Below, piece after piece: positions 31,196-42,275 of a DNA stretch of 64,000 bases (position 1 is the first letter of the stretch; each line of letters opens with the position of its first letter). Below the pieces are notes generated by a model. It saw only the letters and a list, made by a program, of their open reading frames with translations. It did not search any database and was not told where the DNA came from. The translations under genes were made by a program, and so were the position numbers. The DNA comes from Conus ventricosus. Lineage: Eukaryota; Mollusca; Gastropoda; Neogastropoda; Conidae. Location of the stretch: NCBI GenBank assembly GCA_018398815.1, contig CM031601.1:36036486-36100485 (forward strand), written 5' to 3'.

Positions 31196-32930
31196 CTTGC
31201 TCCTGTGGACATGGGGAGGGGAAAATCGGGAGGAGAGTGCTCAAAGCCCGCATGGCGGGTGGTGTTATCATGCTTTTAACATTCTATTTATATTATATAT
31301 ATATATATATTTTATTACATGTATCATAATTTTTAATTGAGAATTTGTTACGGTGACAACCCATTGTCACATAGAACAATATTGTCTTTCACTGGACAGA
31401 AAGAGCCTCCTTACACTTTGGCACAGAGTCTGCATGGAAACGAGCCTGACATGCCTACACCATCGGACGATTGAGTGGCAAACCTGGAAGCAATGGTATG
31501 TGTTGATTTAGGTAGTAAAATTTTTCTCTCTTTGTTTTTTTCACATCAAAGCGCTGCTATTTTGAATCAGCTGGAATGTGTCTCTATGATCAATGTAGTT
31601 TTCTCTGTTTCTTCATAGAACCTTCCAGCTCACTGATGATTTTTCTATCTTTTTCTTTTCAGGATCCTTTTTTTTGATGCAGTGTCTTTATTGTGTTCTC
31701 TTTCTGTTGCTGTTTTTTCACTGCTTTCTGTTGTAGGTCTTACTGATTTCTCTTCATCACTCTTTGAGGCTTCTTTATCTGCAGTGTTTCCCACAGGCTT
31801 AAACACTGGGAGTCATTATGACCCATTCATCCATAATCTGGGGTCCTTACCTACCACAACTATATTAAATTTGAATTCACATGCAGCTTCATAACAACTG
31901 CCACAATAATGGAAGAAGTAAAACGGTTTGTTTTATTATCTCAAACACACAAACCAGATTTAAACCCTTTAATTTTTTTGTGTGTCTTCGATGTTAATTT
32001 CTGAATCTTGTGCTTCAGAACGGACTTTTGACATTTTAAAACTATTTGTGCAATGCCATTTTCATGCGGAATGTGTGTGCGCATGCTGTTTAATGGAAGC
32101 AACTCTTTATTAAGGTTACGCAGCTACAGTATTTAATAAAACTAAGCGAACATAGCAAACATCAAGCAACATAAGCTGTTGCTTTATATAACTGGAAACG
32201 CCTAGCTAGTGAAACATTCTATGCAGCAATTAGACTTTTTTTGTAAGCAAGATCTCAAATGGAAGAACAGCACACCAATGATTTTTGCTAGGTTTAGTGC
32301 TGATCCAACGCAACTCTTCTGTTACTCAAGGAATTGTCCGCAATGATTAGGGGCATTTGTAAAGAACGCCCCCCCACCCCACCCCCATTTTACCTCTCGC
32401 TCATCGTTTCCTACGGTTTTGCTGTTCCATCAACTCGCACGGACAACCCCCATTCATTGTTTGGTGGTCACAATTTTGTAACTTCACAGTATAGGCACAT
32501 GGAATCTGGTTCAACCCTATAGTTGCTAACCCTAACCCTACCCCCTGACCCTAACCATAAACCTGCATGGTTTAAAATAAAAAAAAATAAACATAAACTC
32601 ATGGTGTCAATGCATGAAAACTACTCGTGCCCATGACTGATGTTTCACTGGGAGTTGTTAAGAATAGCCGATTGTGGATGCTTAGAAACATGGAGATGCG
32701 TTCTTTACATTTGCCTGACCATGTATTTGTATGACGTTGCTTTGAAAGACCTGTGGCCTGAAAAAACCTATGTGTCTTAATGACACGCAGAAATAAAACG
32801 TCTGCATCATTTTCAAATTTTTATGCATGGTAAACTCTGATCTGCATGTTCTTGCATTGTCTCTTGAAGATTTCAACTAGTTTTAAGCTGTTGATAAACC
32901 ATGGGCTCAGAGTACAATTGATATTGTGTT
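31196..32930. other. No recognised gene; short simple repeats only
   Basis: This stretch has a TA run (31290-31310) and a short telomere-like patch (32526-32553). Open frames up to 70 codons show no family resemblance. The missing 3' exons of RFC3 were looked for here and not seen. Confidence 0.5.
32526..32553. repeat. Short interstitial CCCTAA-type repeat
   Basis: GCTAACCCTAACCCTACC followed by TGACCCTAACC. Two perfect and two imperfect copies of the metazoan telomere unit in a simple context. Confidence 0.6.
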
Positions 32931-32936
32931 TTCAGA

Positions 32937-33334
32937 TGATTGGTTTCCTGTCTGAGAGTTCACTACCTTTGGTAACAGCACCAAAGCTTCTACTCCTAGC
33001 CAAGGCCCTAGCTGATGACAAAGAAGCATTGAATAAATTGCACATAGATAATTCCACTGCCTTTTACAAGCTGAAGTTTGGTGTGGCTGAGACGATGCTG
33101 GACAAAATAACTGGTGAAATGCGGGAAACAACATTCACGCTAAATCTGGATGAAGCGACCAATTCAAATCACGAGAAGATGGTGACTGTGCTTGTGAGCT
33201 ATTTTTCAAAGTCATACAACAGGACTGTTGTCCATCATCTAATCTCTTTTATTGTCCTCCTGTTGACCAGTGAGTTTCTGTATGAAAAACTCTTTGAAGT
33301 TTTTGATGACTTCCGTCTATGCTGGCAGAACTAA
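32937..33334 (+). pseudogene. hAT-like transposase central fragment
   Basis: A 132-codon open stretch starting after a TTTTCAG (32930-32936) reads MIGFLSESSLPLVTAPKLLL, LNKLHIDNSTAFYKLKFG and TFTLNLDEATNSNHEKMVTV. The LNLDEAT/S-N strand with its acidic residue resembles the first catalytic block of RNase H-like hAT transposases and proteins domesticated from them. It stops at 33332-33334 without the CxxH or dimerisation regions. The AG directly upstream could be a splice acceptor, so a real exon of a transposase-derived gene is an alternative. Confidence 0.5.
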
Positions 33335-33361
33335 AAAACTCTGCCTGCACTCTAAACTCTG

Positions 33362-33395
33362 CCTGCAAACTCCCCCCCCCCCCCCCCCCCCCCCT
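33362..33395. repeat. poly-C tract
   Basis: A run of about 31 C between the transposase fragment and the LINE that follows. Confidence 0.9.
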
Positions 33396-33489
33396 TTATT
33401 TTAAATTCTTCCTCCTTTTTTGAGGCCTACCATTCCAAGCCCTGGTTGTTGTTTTCTCTCATGTCTTCCTGTCTTCTGCCTTTTTTTAT

Positions 33490-34564
33490 CACCCAAGAAG
33501 CTAGACTTAGCACTAAGGCATTTGACAAGGTAAATCACAGTCTCCTCTTACACAAGCTTCACCACTACGGCATCGGGAGTGAGGTTAACTGCTGGATTAT
33601 GGGATTTCTGTCAAACCGACGTCAAGCAGTTGTAGTGGAGGGAGCCCAGTCAGAATATGTCAGGGTGAGGTCAGGTGTACCACAAGGATCAGTTTTGGGA
33701 CCTTGCTTGTTCCTTGTATATATCAATGATCTCCCAGAGAGCCTGACTTCACCTTGTAGGCTGTTCGCTGACGACACTGCAGCTTATAGAGTAGTCGCAT
33801 CCCAGCGAGACCAAGACCAGCTACAAGAGGACCTCCATCGTCTCGGAGAATGGGAGAAGAGCTGGGACATGGTTTTTCATCCAGGGAAGTGTACTGCTCT
33901 TCCTGTGACCAGAAGTCGGCGTCCCCTTCACTACCAGTACAAGCTGCATGGACACACACTCGACACTGTGTCATCAGTCAAGTATCTCGGCGTCACCATT
34001 GAGAAGAACATCAGCTGGGATACTCACATTGATGCCATCACTTTGAGAGCAAGCAGGATGCTGGGATTCCTTCGTAGGAACTTGAAAGCTGCTCCCACAG
34101 AGCTGAGAGAGAGGGCTTACCTGACATTTGTCAGGCCCCTTTTGGAATATGCCAGCTCTGTGTGGGACCCCCCATACACAGAGGAATGTGGACAGAATAG
34201 AAGCAATACAGAGAAGGGCGGCTCGCTTCGTATTGAACCGCTACCACAACACCTCAAGTGTAAATAGCATGATTTCTCGACTGGGATGGCCCTCCCTTCA
34301 GCGACGCCGGCAGATGGCACGCCTGACGATGCTGTATAAGATCCAAAATAACATGGTTGCAGTCAGCCACAGCAAATTACATCCAGCTCCGGTCCGCCAA
34401 AGAAGAGTACATGACAAACAGTACTCTGTCATCCAGTGCCGCACACAGTATCGGCAGAACTCATACTTTCCTAGAACAATTAGAGATTGGAATGAGTTGT
34501 CTGCAGAGTCTGTGACCGCTCCCACTCTTGACACCTTTCAGTCAAGGGTGCAACTGCTGCTCTG

Positions 34565-34598
<34 letters not shown>

Positions 34599-34684
34599 CT
34601 TCTTCGCCGGGCGACCCCCACCCTGAAAGTGTCAAAAAAATCAAATTGTTGATTGTGGACACTCAAAGGAAGAAGAAGAAGAAG
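33490..34684 (+). mobile_element. 5'-truncated CR1/L2-jockey-like LINE, plus strand
   Basis: This copy contains the ORF2 part from the RT palm to the end, then a poly-T run (34569-34599) and a GAA-repeat tail (34668-34684). It resembles the minus-strand LINE of intron 1 in motif order but is a different family by sequence. The 5' truncation lies just upstream of an AFDKVNH motif. Confidence 0.75.
33497..34565 (+). pseudogene. LINE RT palm to C-terminus, one frameshift
   Basis: Frame 1 (to 34267) reads TKAFDKVNHSLLLHKLHHYG, VRSGVPQGSVLGPCLFLVYI, CRLFADDTAAYR (catalytic FADD, 33760-33795), KYLGVTIEKNISW and LEYASSVWDP. After an extra base near 34170-34180, frame 2 (34128-34565) reads NVDRIEAIQRRAARFVLNRY and NSYFPRTIRDWNELS, ending at 34563-34565. 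Apart from the 5' truncation and this frameshift it is well preserved. Confidence 0.82.
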
Positions 34685-35280
34685 AGCACTGGGTTTTGCA
34701 TGCTCATGTCTATGACTTTCATACTTGATGATAATTGTATGTACATGCGCCATAACTGCCAACCCTCCCAAGTTTTAAAAGAAATTTCCCTGATGTAGAA
34801 ATCATTACTGAAATACTAAATTGCTGAACATTAGCGGGCTAGAATTGCTTTCAGATTCAAGCTGCCCCCTCTTCAGCCCATCCCACCCCCTTCATCCCCA
34901 GGTTCCCGAATTGTGACTGCAGAAGGTTGGGTAGCATATGATGCATGCACACATACAGACATGTAATAATTTTTGTGTGTGTGTGTGTTAAATGCATTTT
35001 TCTGTACCTCTATCAGACCTGCCAACCATTACGCATTTTGCGCAATTTATTATGACCAAGTGATAATTCTTACGCCTTTACGCATTTAGCCAAAAAATTA
35101 CGCATTGAAAGTTTTCAACAACAACAAAAAATGGACGAAAAATCAGCTTATGTACAGGTACGCACGGCGCCGTGCGTATAACCAGTAATCTTCAAGAAGC
35201 GTTTCCGGTCATGCGCAGTTCGTTTCACCATCTTTACCATTCAGCGAAGTTGGCGTCTTTTAGAAGTTTTAGCTACGAAA

Positions 35281-35765
35281 ATGTCGAAACATGGAGTAGA
35301 AAGTTTTGGACAAGATGTGAAAAAAAAAAAACTTGGTCAAAAGTTCCGAAAAGAATACTCGGAAAAGTTCCCCTGCATACGGCTAAAGGTGTAAATTGTG
35401 CACGGTGTACCATTTGCTAGTCGGACTTCACAATTTCCCATGGCGGGATGGTGGATGTGAAGTGTCACCTTGAGTCACGCAAGCACATCGATTCCTCTAA
35501 CGCGCCGAATTCTTCCAGCATCACACATTTTTTTTAGACTGTAGACACCTCAAAAGAGGATGAAATTAGGGAAAGGGTAATTCGGGCTGAAGCATAGGTG
35601 GCCGGATTTTTCGTCGAGCACAACATCAGTCTTAGTGCAGCCGACCATGCATCCCATTCCCAGCTTTTTTAAAAAGCGTTCTCAGATTCGGAGATCGCCA
35701 AACAGTTCAAGAGCGGTCGAACAAAGACAACACACGTTGTAAGGACCCTTGTCATGGAAGCCTAA
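35281..35765 (+). pseudogene. hAT-like transposase N-terminal remnant
   Basis: From ATG 35281 the reading MSKHGVESFGQDVKKK passes, with frameshifts, to HNFPWRDGG, then AGFFVEHNISLSAADH and KAFSDSEIAKQFKSGRTKTT. This order (basic start, degenerate BED finger, VEHN.S...ADH, SDSEIA....GRTKTT) is found in hAT-like transposase proteins. At least four frame changes and stops make it non-coding. The catalytic half is absent between the remnant and the right terminal repeat. Confidence 0.55.
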
Positions 35766-35828
35766 ACTGCTGCTGCATCTTGACTGCAGAATGGAATGTT
35801 TGTGTTGGGGACTGATGGAAGTCAGGAA

Positions 35829-35857
35829 GGGGGGGGGGGGGGGGGGGGGGGGGGGGA
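35829..35857. repeat. poly-G tract
   Basis: A run of about 29 G inside the TIR element. A matching poly-C run lies at 36017-36045; together they could pair intramolecularly. Confidence 0.92.
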
Positions 35858-36014
35858 CAAATTCTTTCCTGGGGTGGTGCGATACTTAAAAAATGACACA
35901 ATCGCCACAGAGCTGATAGCCAACCCCACATGCACAGAATCAGCAACAGGGGAGAACATTTTTTAGGTTATATGTTTTCTTAATTTCATGTACCCAGTTT
36001 CTCCATCTTCGAAC

Positions 36015-36016
<2 letters not shown>

Positions 36017-36045
<29 letters not shown>
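36017..36045. repeat. poly-C tract
   Basis: A run of about 29 C inside the TIR element. Confidence 0.92.
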
Positions 36046-36857
36046 ATTTCATTTCCAATTTTTTAGGTTGTTTCTGGCGCACTATCAAGCCTTGGTGTGC
36101 CATGCCATGATGGTTTAGGAGATTTGTGTGTGTTTCCAGTGTATTCTACATTTTTATAATTTGTAAAGATTTCTTGTGACACTTAAAAGAAAAGCTTGTT
36201 TTTGTAGAAAAGTAAAATTCACAAAAATTGTGCAAATGATTTCATCGTATCGTGTTTGTTTGAAAAAAGATAAATGTCGCGCTTGATTACTCTTAGCTCT
36301 CAGAAATTACACATTTCTGCCTCACTGAGCTTCAATTCTTACTCATTGGTCTCTTAGGGGGTTGGCAGGTCTGCTCTATGTGCATGACAGTTTAATTACA
36401 CATACTATACCGTGGCTCACTAATGCAATAAGCGGCAGCAGTTTGCTATCCCTGCCTCGTATACAATAAAGTCTGAACGGACAGGAAAAAACCCTGAAAC
36501 GGTCTCGTGTCTTGCGCATGCTCAGATCAGTCCTCTTTTCTCGGCAGCCTTTTTCCTGCTAGCCTCGTGTACTCTGAGCAGCTAAGTATCTTTTGCTTTC
36601 TCACAATCGATCGATTGTTGTTGCTGTTCTTTTGGTGTCTGTGCATACGTTTTCGCTTAAGGAAGAAACGTACATGAAGCAAAGCGAGGATTCGGAAGGT
36701 TTCGTCAGTCGATTCCTGCACCTCGCCGACAGGCTCTTCCTCTTTGTTTGCCGCGCTAAAGCCTCCTCTCTCTTCATCGTCGCTCTCTCTTTCGTCTTCT
36801 TCTTCTTCTCCTTCTTCTTCCTAAGGTTCACCTCAACTCGGCTGCGGTTCTGTTGTC

Positions 36858-38437
36858 GTGACAATGAGCTCTTTCTCGCACCCCTTCAGTTACGATGGTG
36901 ATCGACTTAGCTGCAGCTCTGTCAATCCTGTCCCCTTGTCCCCTAACGGCGATCGACTCAGCTGCGGTTCTGTCGTTCCCGTTACTGCATCCTGTGTACA
37001 GTTCAGCTGCGGTTCTACTGTGCACAATTTAATTCCTGTGGCCGAATCGAGGATGCAAGAGCCCCCTACCTCGGGGGCTCATGGGTCGAGTGATGAAGCA
37101 GACTTCACGTCCAACTCTCATTCTCACTTGTCTGGTGAGCCAAGGGAAACAACTCGCTCTCAGGGGCCCGACACTCGGTCGGCCCTAGTTGCTTCCCTTC
37201 CTCTCGCTCATGCTTCTGTCTCTTATTCGGGACAGAATGCGTGGGTCTCGCCCTCATTTCAGGGCAACCCACTGGGGACTGGCTCATCAGAGCCCCCATA
37301 TACTGGTCTGAGCCAGCAGGCGCAGCTTTAGCCCCCCCTATCATGGGGGCAGGGCCCTCTGCCTTGGGCTCCTTGGGCCCAATGGCAATATCCCCCGACC
37401 ATGGGCTTTCCACAGCCCCCTGCTCCGGGGTTTCCCTGGAGGCTGGGCCTTGTGCTCAGCGCTCCACCAGCGCAGCCCTCTTCTTCTCAGGCCCCTCCAG
37501 CCCACCCCACGGCCGATCCTTCCCCCAGAGTTTCTGGGGAATCAACCAGACCGGGCCCGTTTGGTTTATCTCCGCGTACCGGTACCCCACGGGCGGTCAC
37601 CCCTTCTGTCTGCGGCTCCGATCCGGTGGACTCGGAGTCGGAGGACGAGGAACAAATGCCCTCTTCTTATTCCTTCCGGGACTCAGTGGCCATTCTGGCT
37701 TCCCTTGTCCCTAATGCGGTGTCATCCTCTCGGGAGGTCAGGGCTCCCTGCCCTTCAGCAGCAGAGCTTGCCTTGGGGTCTCATCCCATTTCGGCTACTC
37801 CCTCCTCTCTCTTAAAGGAGTCGGTCATGGTAGCCGATTGTGTGAGGAGGGCCCAAACGAAAGTTAGGGGCACTGAGGCGCAGTACATCACGCCTGGGTC
37901 TGTCTCGGATTTTCCCAGAGCGCTGGCGTGTGAGAAGTTTTTCAAGCCAGAGAAGCTCCCATTTGCCAAGAAGACTTTCTTGGGGTATGATGCGATCCCG
38001 GAATCCACTCTCTCCCTCTCCCAAGAGGACCTCCTCCTTGTCCAAGAGAGGTCCAAGTCTCGACCACGGCAGGTGGCTCTCTCAGAGCGCTGCCTTGCCA
38101 AGTTGGAAGAGTCGGCTAGGAGGGGGCTCGAAGCTGTTTCCGCCATGGACTCCTTCAGGGGTCTGGTGTCCGCCCTCAAGGACCCCGACTGGGACCCCTT
38201 CACTATCCGCCAATCCGTGCACCCATCGGCTGTTGTGGCCTTTATCCAGTCCATGTCTGAAGGGCTCAAATATTCGGCCGGTGCATTCGCAAGACTGCAT
38301 CTCAACTCAATCCTAGTGAGAAGAGATGCTGTCCTATTGGCATCTTCGGTTGCCCGCACTGCCTCTGCTCGTGCCTCCCTCAGAGCCTTGCCGGTCAAGA
38401 CTGGCTCTCTCTTTGGGAACCATGTTCAGGTGACCAT
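36858..38437 (+). pseudogene. DIRS gag-like ORF with in-frame stop
   Basis: From ATG 36858 the frame contains two imperfect GDRLSC(S/G)SV repeats and a serine/proline-rich part. A TAG at 37329-37331 interrupts it, and the same frame continues (37401 onward) through an acidic SESEDEEQMPSS patch. It then reaches the conserved gag core with KFFKPEKLPFAKKTFLGYD, ECxxKLEESARRGLE-like, SVHPSAVVAFIQSMSEG and ASSVARTASARASLRALPV. The frame is fused directly to the RT at about 38438. Base composition is more GC-rich than the flanking LINEs. Confidence 0.65.
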
Positions 38438-39587
38438 CAAGAGCCTTCAGTTCAGGGCTCTTCCCTTTGGTCTAGCCCCAGCCCCTTGGGTGTTCACGAA
38501 GGTGGCACGAGAACTCTGCATGCACGTTCGGGAGAGAGGAATACGTCTGAAGGCCTATCTCGATGATTGGCTTCTCCTTGCCTCATCCGGCACTCTGGGT
38601 TCTAGACCTCTGTCAGGATCTGGGGTTTGTTCGCAACGAGGAGAAGTCCAATCTCATCCCGTCGCAACAATTCCAGTGTCCGGGCATGTCCTTCAACACC
38701 ACCAGGTGGTTGGTTTCTCCAACCCCCTAGCGTCTTGTTCGCCTCCAGCATCTCTTGGCCCATCTCCCCTCTCTGGATCAGGCTCCGGCCAGGAAGCTGG
38801 CCTCCCTTCTGGGTCTGATGGAGTCCTTGGCCCCCTTAGTGCCCCTTGGATGATGGCACAAACGCCAGTTTCAATGCTGCTTTCGGAGGCGTTGGTCTCA
38901 GACGTCGCAGTCTTGGGACTTTCCGGTCCCTCTGGGTCAGTGGTTCCAGTCATCAGTGACCCAATGGCACTCCCAGTCCTGGCTGGCTCAGGGAGTCCCC
39001 ATCACACACCCCCACCCTCCGCAGGACAACTTGTTCACGGACGCGTCCCAGTCTGGGTGGGGTGCCCACGTGAGCTCTCTGACGGCGGCCGGGCAATGGC
39101 CTCCGGAGATGGGGTCCTGACACATCAATTGGCTGGAGCTGGAAGCAGTGTTCCAAGCCCTCAGGGACTTTCTTCCCTTTCTGAAGGGGAAACATGTTCT
39201 CCTCAGCACGGACGGTGGCGTGTTAAATCAACAAGCAAGGGTGGGGGGCGTATTCTCACTCCTTGTCCCTGAGGGCGGAACAGCTTCTCCTTTGGTGTGA
39301 GGCACAATCCATCCAGATCTCGGCCAAGCACGTTCCTGGGAAGATCAACATTCTCGTGGACTCCCTCAGCAGGTCGCATATGATTCTTCCCTCAGAATGG
39401 ACTTGTCCATTCGGTCCTGGAACCAATCTGGTCTGTGTGGTTCAAACCACAGGTAGACCTGTTCACTACCCAGTTCAACCACTGTCTCCAGCTGTATGTC
39501 TCTCCAGTTCCGGAGCCAGCTGCTTGGGCTGTGGACGCCCTGTCCATCCCTTGGTCCTGTTAGGGGGTCCCTCCTTCGTGGACGACC
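38438..39587 (+). pseudogene. DIRS reverse transcriptase palm and RNase H
   Basis: The fused frame gives QFRALPFGLAPAPWVFTKVA and IRLKAYLDDWLLLASS (catalytic YLDD at about 38557-38568), the DIRS RT palm. The RT fingers and the first catalytic Asp are missing, so a ~1 kb internal deletion is inferred at the gag junction. After a frameshift near 38600 another frame reads LIPSQQFQCPGMSFNTTRWL, LASLLGLMESLAPLVPLG, LFTDASQSGWGAHVS (RNase H) and NWLELEAVFQALRDFLPFLK. It ends with AKHVPGKINILVDSLSRS (39323-39375). Stops and frameshifts inactivate it. Confidence 0.75.
39576..39587 (+). repeat. Target-site duplication of Nimb B, left
   Basis: TCGTGGACGACC, repeated at 58034-58045; in the second copy the first base may belong to the TTATC tail. 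Confidence 0.85.
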
Positions 39588-42275
39588 GCAGTGGCGACCA
39601 CCCGTCCTCTTCACGAACTGCCCTGTTTGGATTCATGAGTCCACCATCCAAAGAGTGAAAACTGAAAAGAAAATCTCGTTTTTTGAGGCCCGCAAACAGG
39701 TTGTTGGCAGTCAGACGTCAACAGTATCTTCCTGTGCTTCGGCTATAAAGAAAGTTTCCACCCGTTCAGTCTGCAGCCAGACTGATGAATTTATTTTCTC
39801 TAAAACATTGCATGGTAGAATGGTAAACTCTGGTGGAAGCAAGTCCACCACCTCCCAACCCAAAGTGAGTGCCCCTGGTGGAGGCAAAAAATATGCCGCC
39901 CCTCAGACTGTCCAGCAGTCTACTCCATCTGCTGCTGGGCAGATTAAAAAGCCAGTCCTCCCACCTCGAACTCCTGTGTGCAGTGCCCATGCGGGCAAGG
40001 GAGTTCATCCGAGTGTCGAGATGGTGGAGATGAGAAAGAAACCACCACCATCTCCAAAATTCAGGCCTTCTTCACCTGTGGGCAAGTCTGCCAGCAGGTC
40101 TGAAGACCAACATAGTCCAGTCAAACTAAGTACTAAATTCGCTCCATTGAATGCAGATGATGATGAGGAGATGAACTGATTTCTCTCCTATTCATCCTCT
40201 GCACCATGGACAGTAAAATAATCCATTGGAATATTCGTGGCCTAAATTCAAATTTTTAGGAGCTACAGCTTCTGTGTCGAACTATAAAACCTTGTGTCGT
40301 GGCTCTTCAGGAAACTAAAATTCAAAGCCAGAAGACCTTCACTCTTTCTGGTTTTAATATTCTTTCCAAACCTGCACAACTATCCACATTGGGACTGTCG
40401 GGCGGTGTTGCCCTTCTTTTGCATAAAACTTTGCTGTTTAGTCCTGTCGCTCTGACTACCCCCCTTCAGGCTGTAGCTGCGAGAGTCACTCTCCACAAAA
40501 CTATTACAGTTTGCTCACTATATCTGCAACCTTCTGTCCCGGTTTGTCGTCAAGACCTTGTCAGTCTGATCGGAGAACTTCCTTGACCTTTTTTGCTGTT
40601 GGGTGACTTTAATGGACACAGTCCTCTTTGGGGTAGTGTTGGTTCGTCATCCAGAGGTCTGCTTCTTGAGGATGTCCTTTCTGACTTTGATTTGTGTTGA
40701 CTGAACGATGGATCTCCAACATACCTCCACTTTTCCACAGGCTCACTTTCGTGTTTAGATTTGTCGATATGTGACCCCTCGCTGGTCCTGGACTATGGGT
40801 GGTCTGTCCATGACGATCTGCACGGAAGTGACCATTTCCCTGTTCTTTTAAAACCCGTATTAACTGAAAACGCCTCTATCTCACAACATCTTAATTATAA
40901 GAAGGCAAACTGGAATCTTTTTGCAACCAATATTTCAAAAGAATTCCAAGAAATTGATTTTCTTCAGATTCCAGACCAGCAGAATCTCTGACCAGTACTG
41001 GGATAAACTGTGCTAAAACCTGTATTCCAATGTCTTCCGACAAACTCCAACTGCCCAAAACACCCTGGTTTACTTCTGACTGCCAACACATCTCAAAAGT
41101 ACGCAAATGGGCTCAGCGTTGGGTATACCAAAGACCTTCAGGTCCCAACGCTCGAGCCCATCAGAAACTCCGCGCCAAATCGAGACACACTTTCAAAGTC
41201 AGTAAACGTCAGTCTTGGAGAAACTTCTGCTCCGGGCTGACATCTAAAACTTCAAAGAAAAAAGTTTGGAAAATCATCAGAAAAATCAAAGGGAAGAACA
41301 CCAACCCTCAGTTCATCATCTGAAACTTGCCGATGCTCTGATCACTGACAAACAAGCTGTTGCTGATCTGTTGGCCTCCACCATCCAACAGAACTCATCT
41401 TCAAATAAATCTGCAGCCTTTTTAAGAAACAAACAAGTCAGAGAGAAATCTTTGTACAGTTTCACATCAGACAACTCTGAAGCCTACAATCTTCCTTTCT
41501 CAATCAACGAACTAAAATTAGCTTTGCAAACCTGCACTGATTCTGCCCCTGGTCTGGATGATATTCATTATCAGGTTTTAAAACATTTTCCAGAAAGCTG
41601 TCTCCAGACCCTTCTTAAAGTATACAACCATATCTGGACCACAGGGTGCTTTCCGCCCTCCTGGCGGAAAGCCCTGATCATTCCAATTCCTAAGCCTGGA
41701 AAGGACCTTACCAACCCTTCAAATTATCGTCCAATAGCTCTGACTGGCTGCCTCTGTAAGCTGATGGGAAAAGATGGTCAACTCCCGTCTGATGTGGAAG
41801 CTGGAAACCGATGGCCTTTTGGCCAGCGAACAGTGCGGGTTCCGGAAGTACCACTTGACAGTTGATATTTAATCCGTCTGGAAACCACCATCCGCAACGC
41901 CTTTGTCAATAAGCAGCATGTGGTCGCTATCTTTTTTGACCTAGAAAAAGCGTATGACACCGCGTGGAAAGCAGGAATCCTTATGGACCTGCACAGACTT
42001 GGTTTTCATGGTCACCTGCCTCTGTTTATTCAGAACTTTCTGGCTGATCGACAGTTCCAGGTGCATGTTGGCACCACACTCTATGACATCCATGGGCAGG
42101 AGTTGGGTGTACCTCAAGGGAGCATCCTTTCTCCTGCCCTTTTCAACATTAAAATCAACGACATTGTGAAATCAGTAAGCCAGGGCTCTGAGTCCTCTCT
42201 GTTCGTTGACGACTTCACGCTGTACGCAGTTGGAGCTTCTTACGCCAGCGTACAGCGTCGACTCCAACTTTGTGT
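39588..42275 (+). mobile_element. Nimb-type LINE copy B, left part (5'-truncated)
   Basis: It starts inside ORF1 at the GGCGACCACCCGTCCTC zinc-knuckle segment, so the insertion was truncated at its 5' end. It continues through the ORF1 tail (stop at 40177-40179) and ORF2 to RRLQLCV at 42275, where copy C begins. The right part is at about 56670-58033. B is more diverged from A, C and D than they are from each other. Confidence 0.85.
40206..42275 (+). pseudogene. Nimb ORF2 of copy B, N-terminal two thirds
   Basis: The start is MDSKIIHWNIRGLNSNF, broken by TAG at 40255-40257. Endonuclease pieces follow (KTFTLSGFNIL; GSDHFPVLL at about 40828). Then come a linker, RT fingers (GLDDIHYQVLKH; PSWRKALIIPIPKPGKDL; NYRPIALTGC) and the palm: FFDLEKAYDTAWKAG at 41932, GVPQGSILSPALF at 42106 and FVDDFTLYAVGASY at 42201. 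Several 1-base indels and a TGA near 40700 disrupt it. The RT GVPQGS motif, lost in copy A, is intact here. Confidence 0.82.

Larger units (their letters stand above)
35014..36373 (+). mobile_element. hAT-like TIR element (1.36 kb)
   Basis: Perfect 14 bp inverted ends CAGACCTGCCAACC (35014-35027) and GGTTGGCAGGTCTG (36360-36373) are flanked by CTCTAT on both sides (35008-35013 and 36374-36379). Inside is a decayed transposase N-terminal region followed by poly-G and poly-C tracts. The size and missing catalytic domain show an internally deleted, non-autonomous copy. The ends share the CAG...CTG form with the two elements at 7787 and 8494. Confidence 0.78.
36480..39587 (+). mobile_element. DIRS-type retrotransposon, left part (gag, RT, RNase H)
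   Basis: A gag-like ORF is followed by RT and RNase H segments of DIRS type. The tyrosine recombinase part of the same element lies at 58046, after an 18.4 kb nested insertion bracketed by TCGTGGACGACC (39576-39587 and 58034-58045). DIRS elements use a tyrosine recombinase rather than a DDE integrase and have no LTRs. The left boundary is approximate; no terminal inverted repeat was found. Confidence 0.75.

Noticed and set aside
37241..37714. 157-codon frame overlapping the DIRS gag in another phase
   Set aside because: GC-rich composition keeps alternative frames open; the conserved gag and RT residues are in the other frame.
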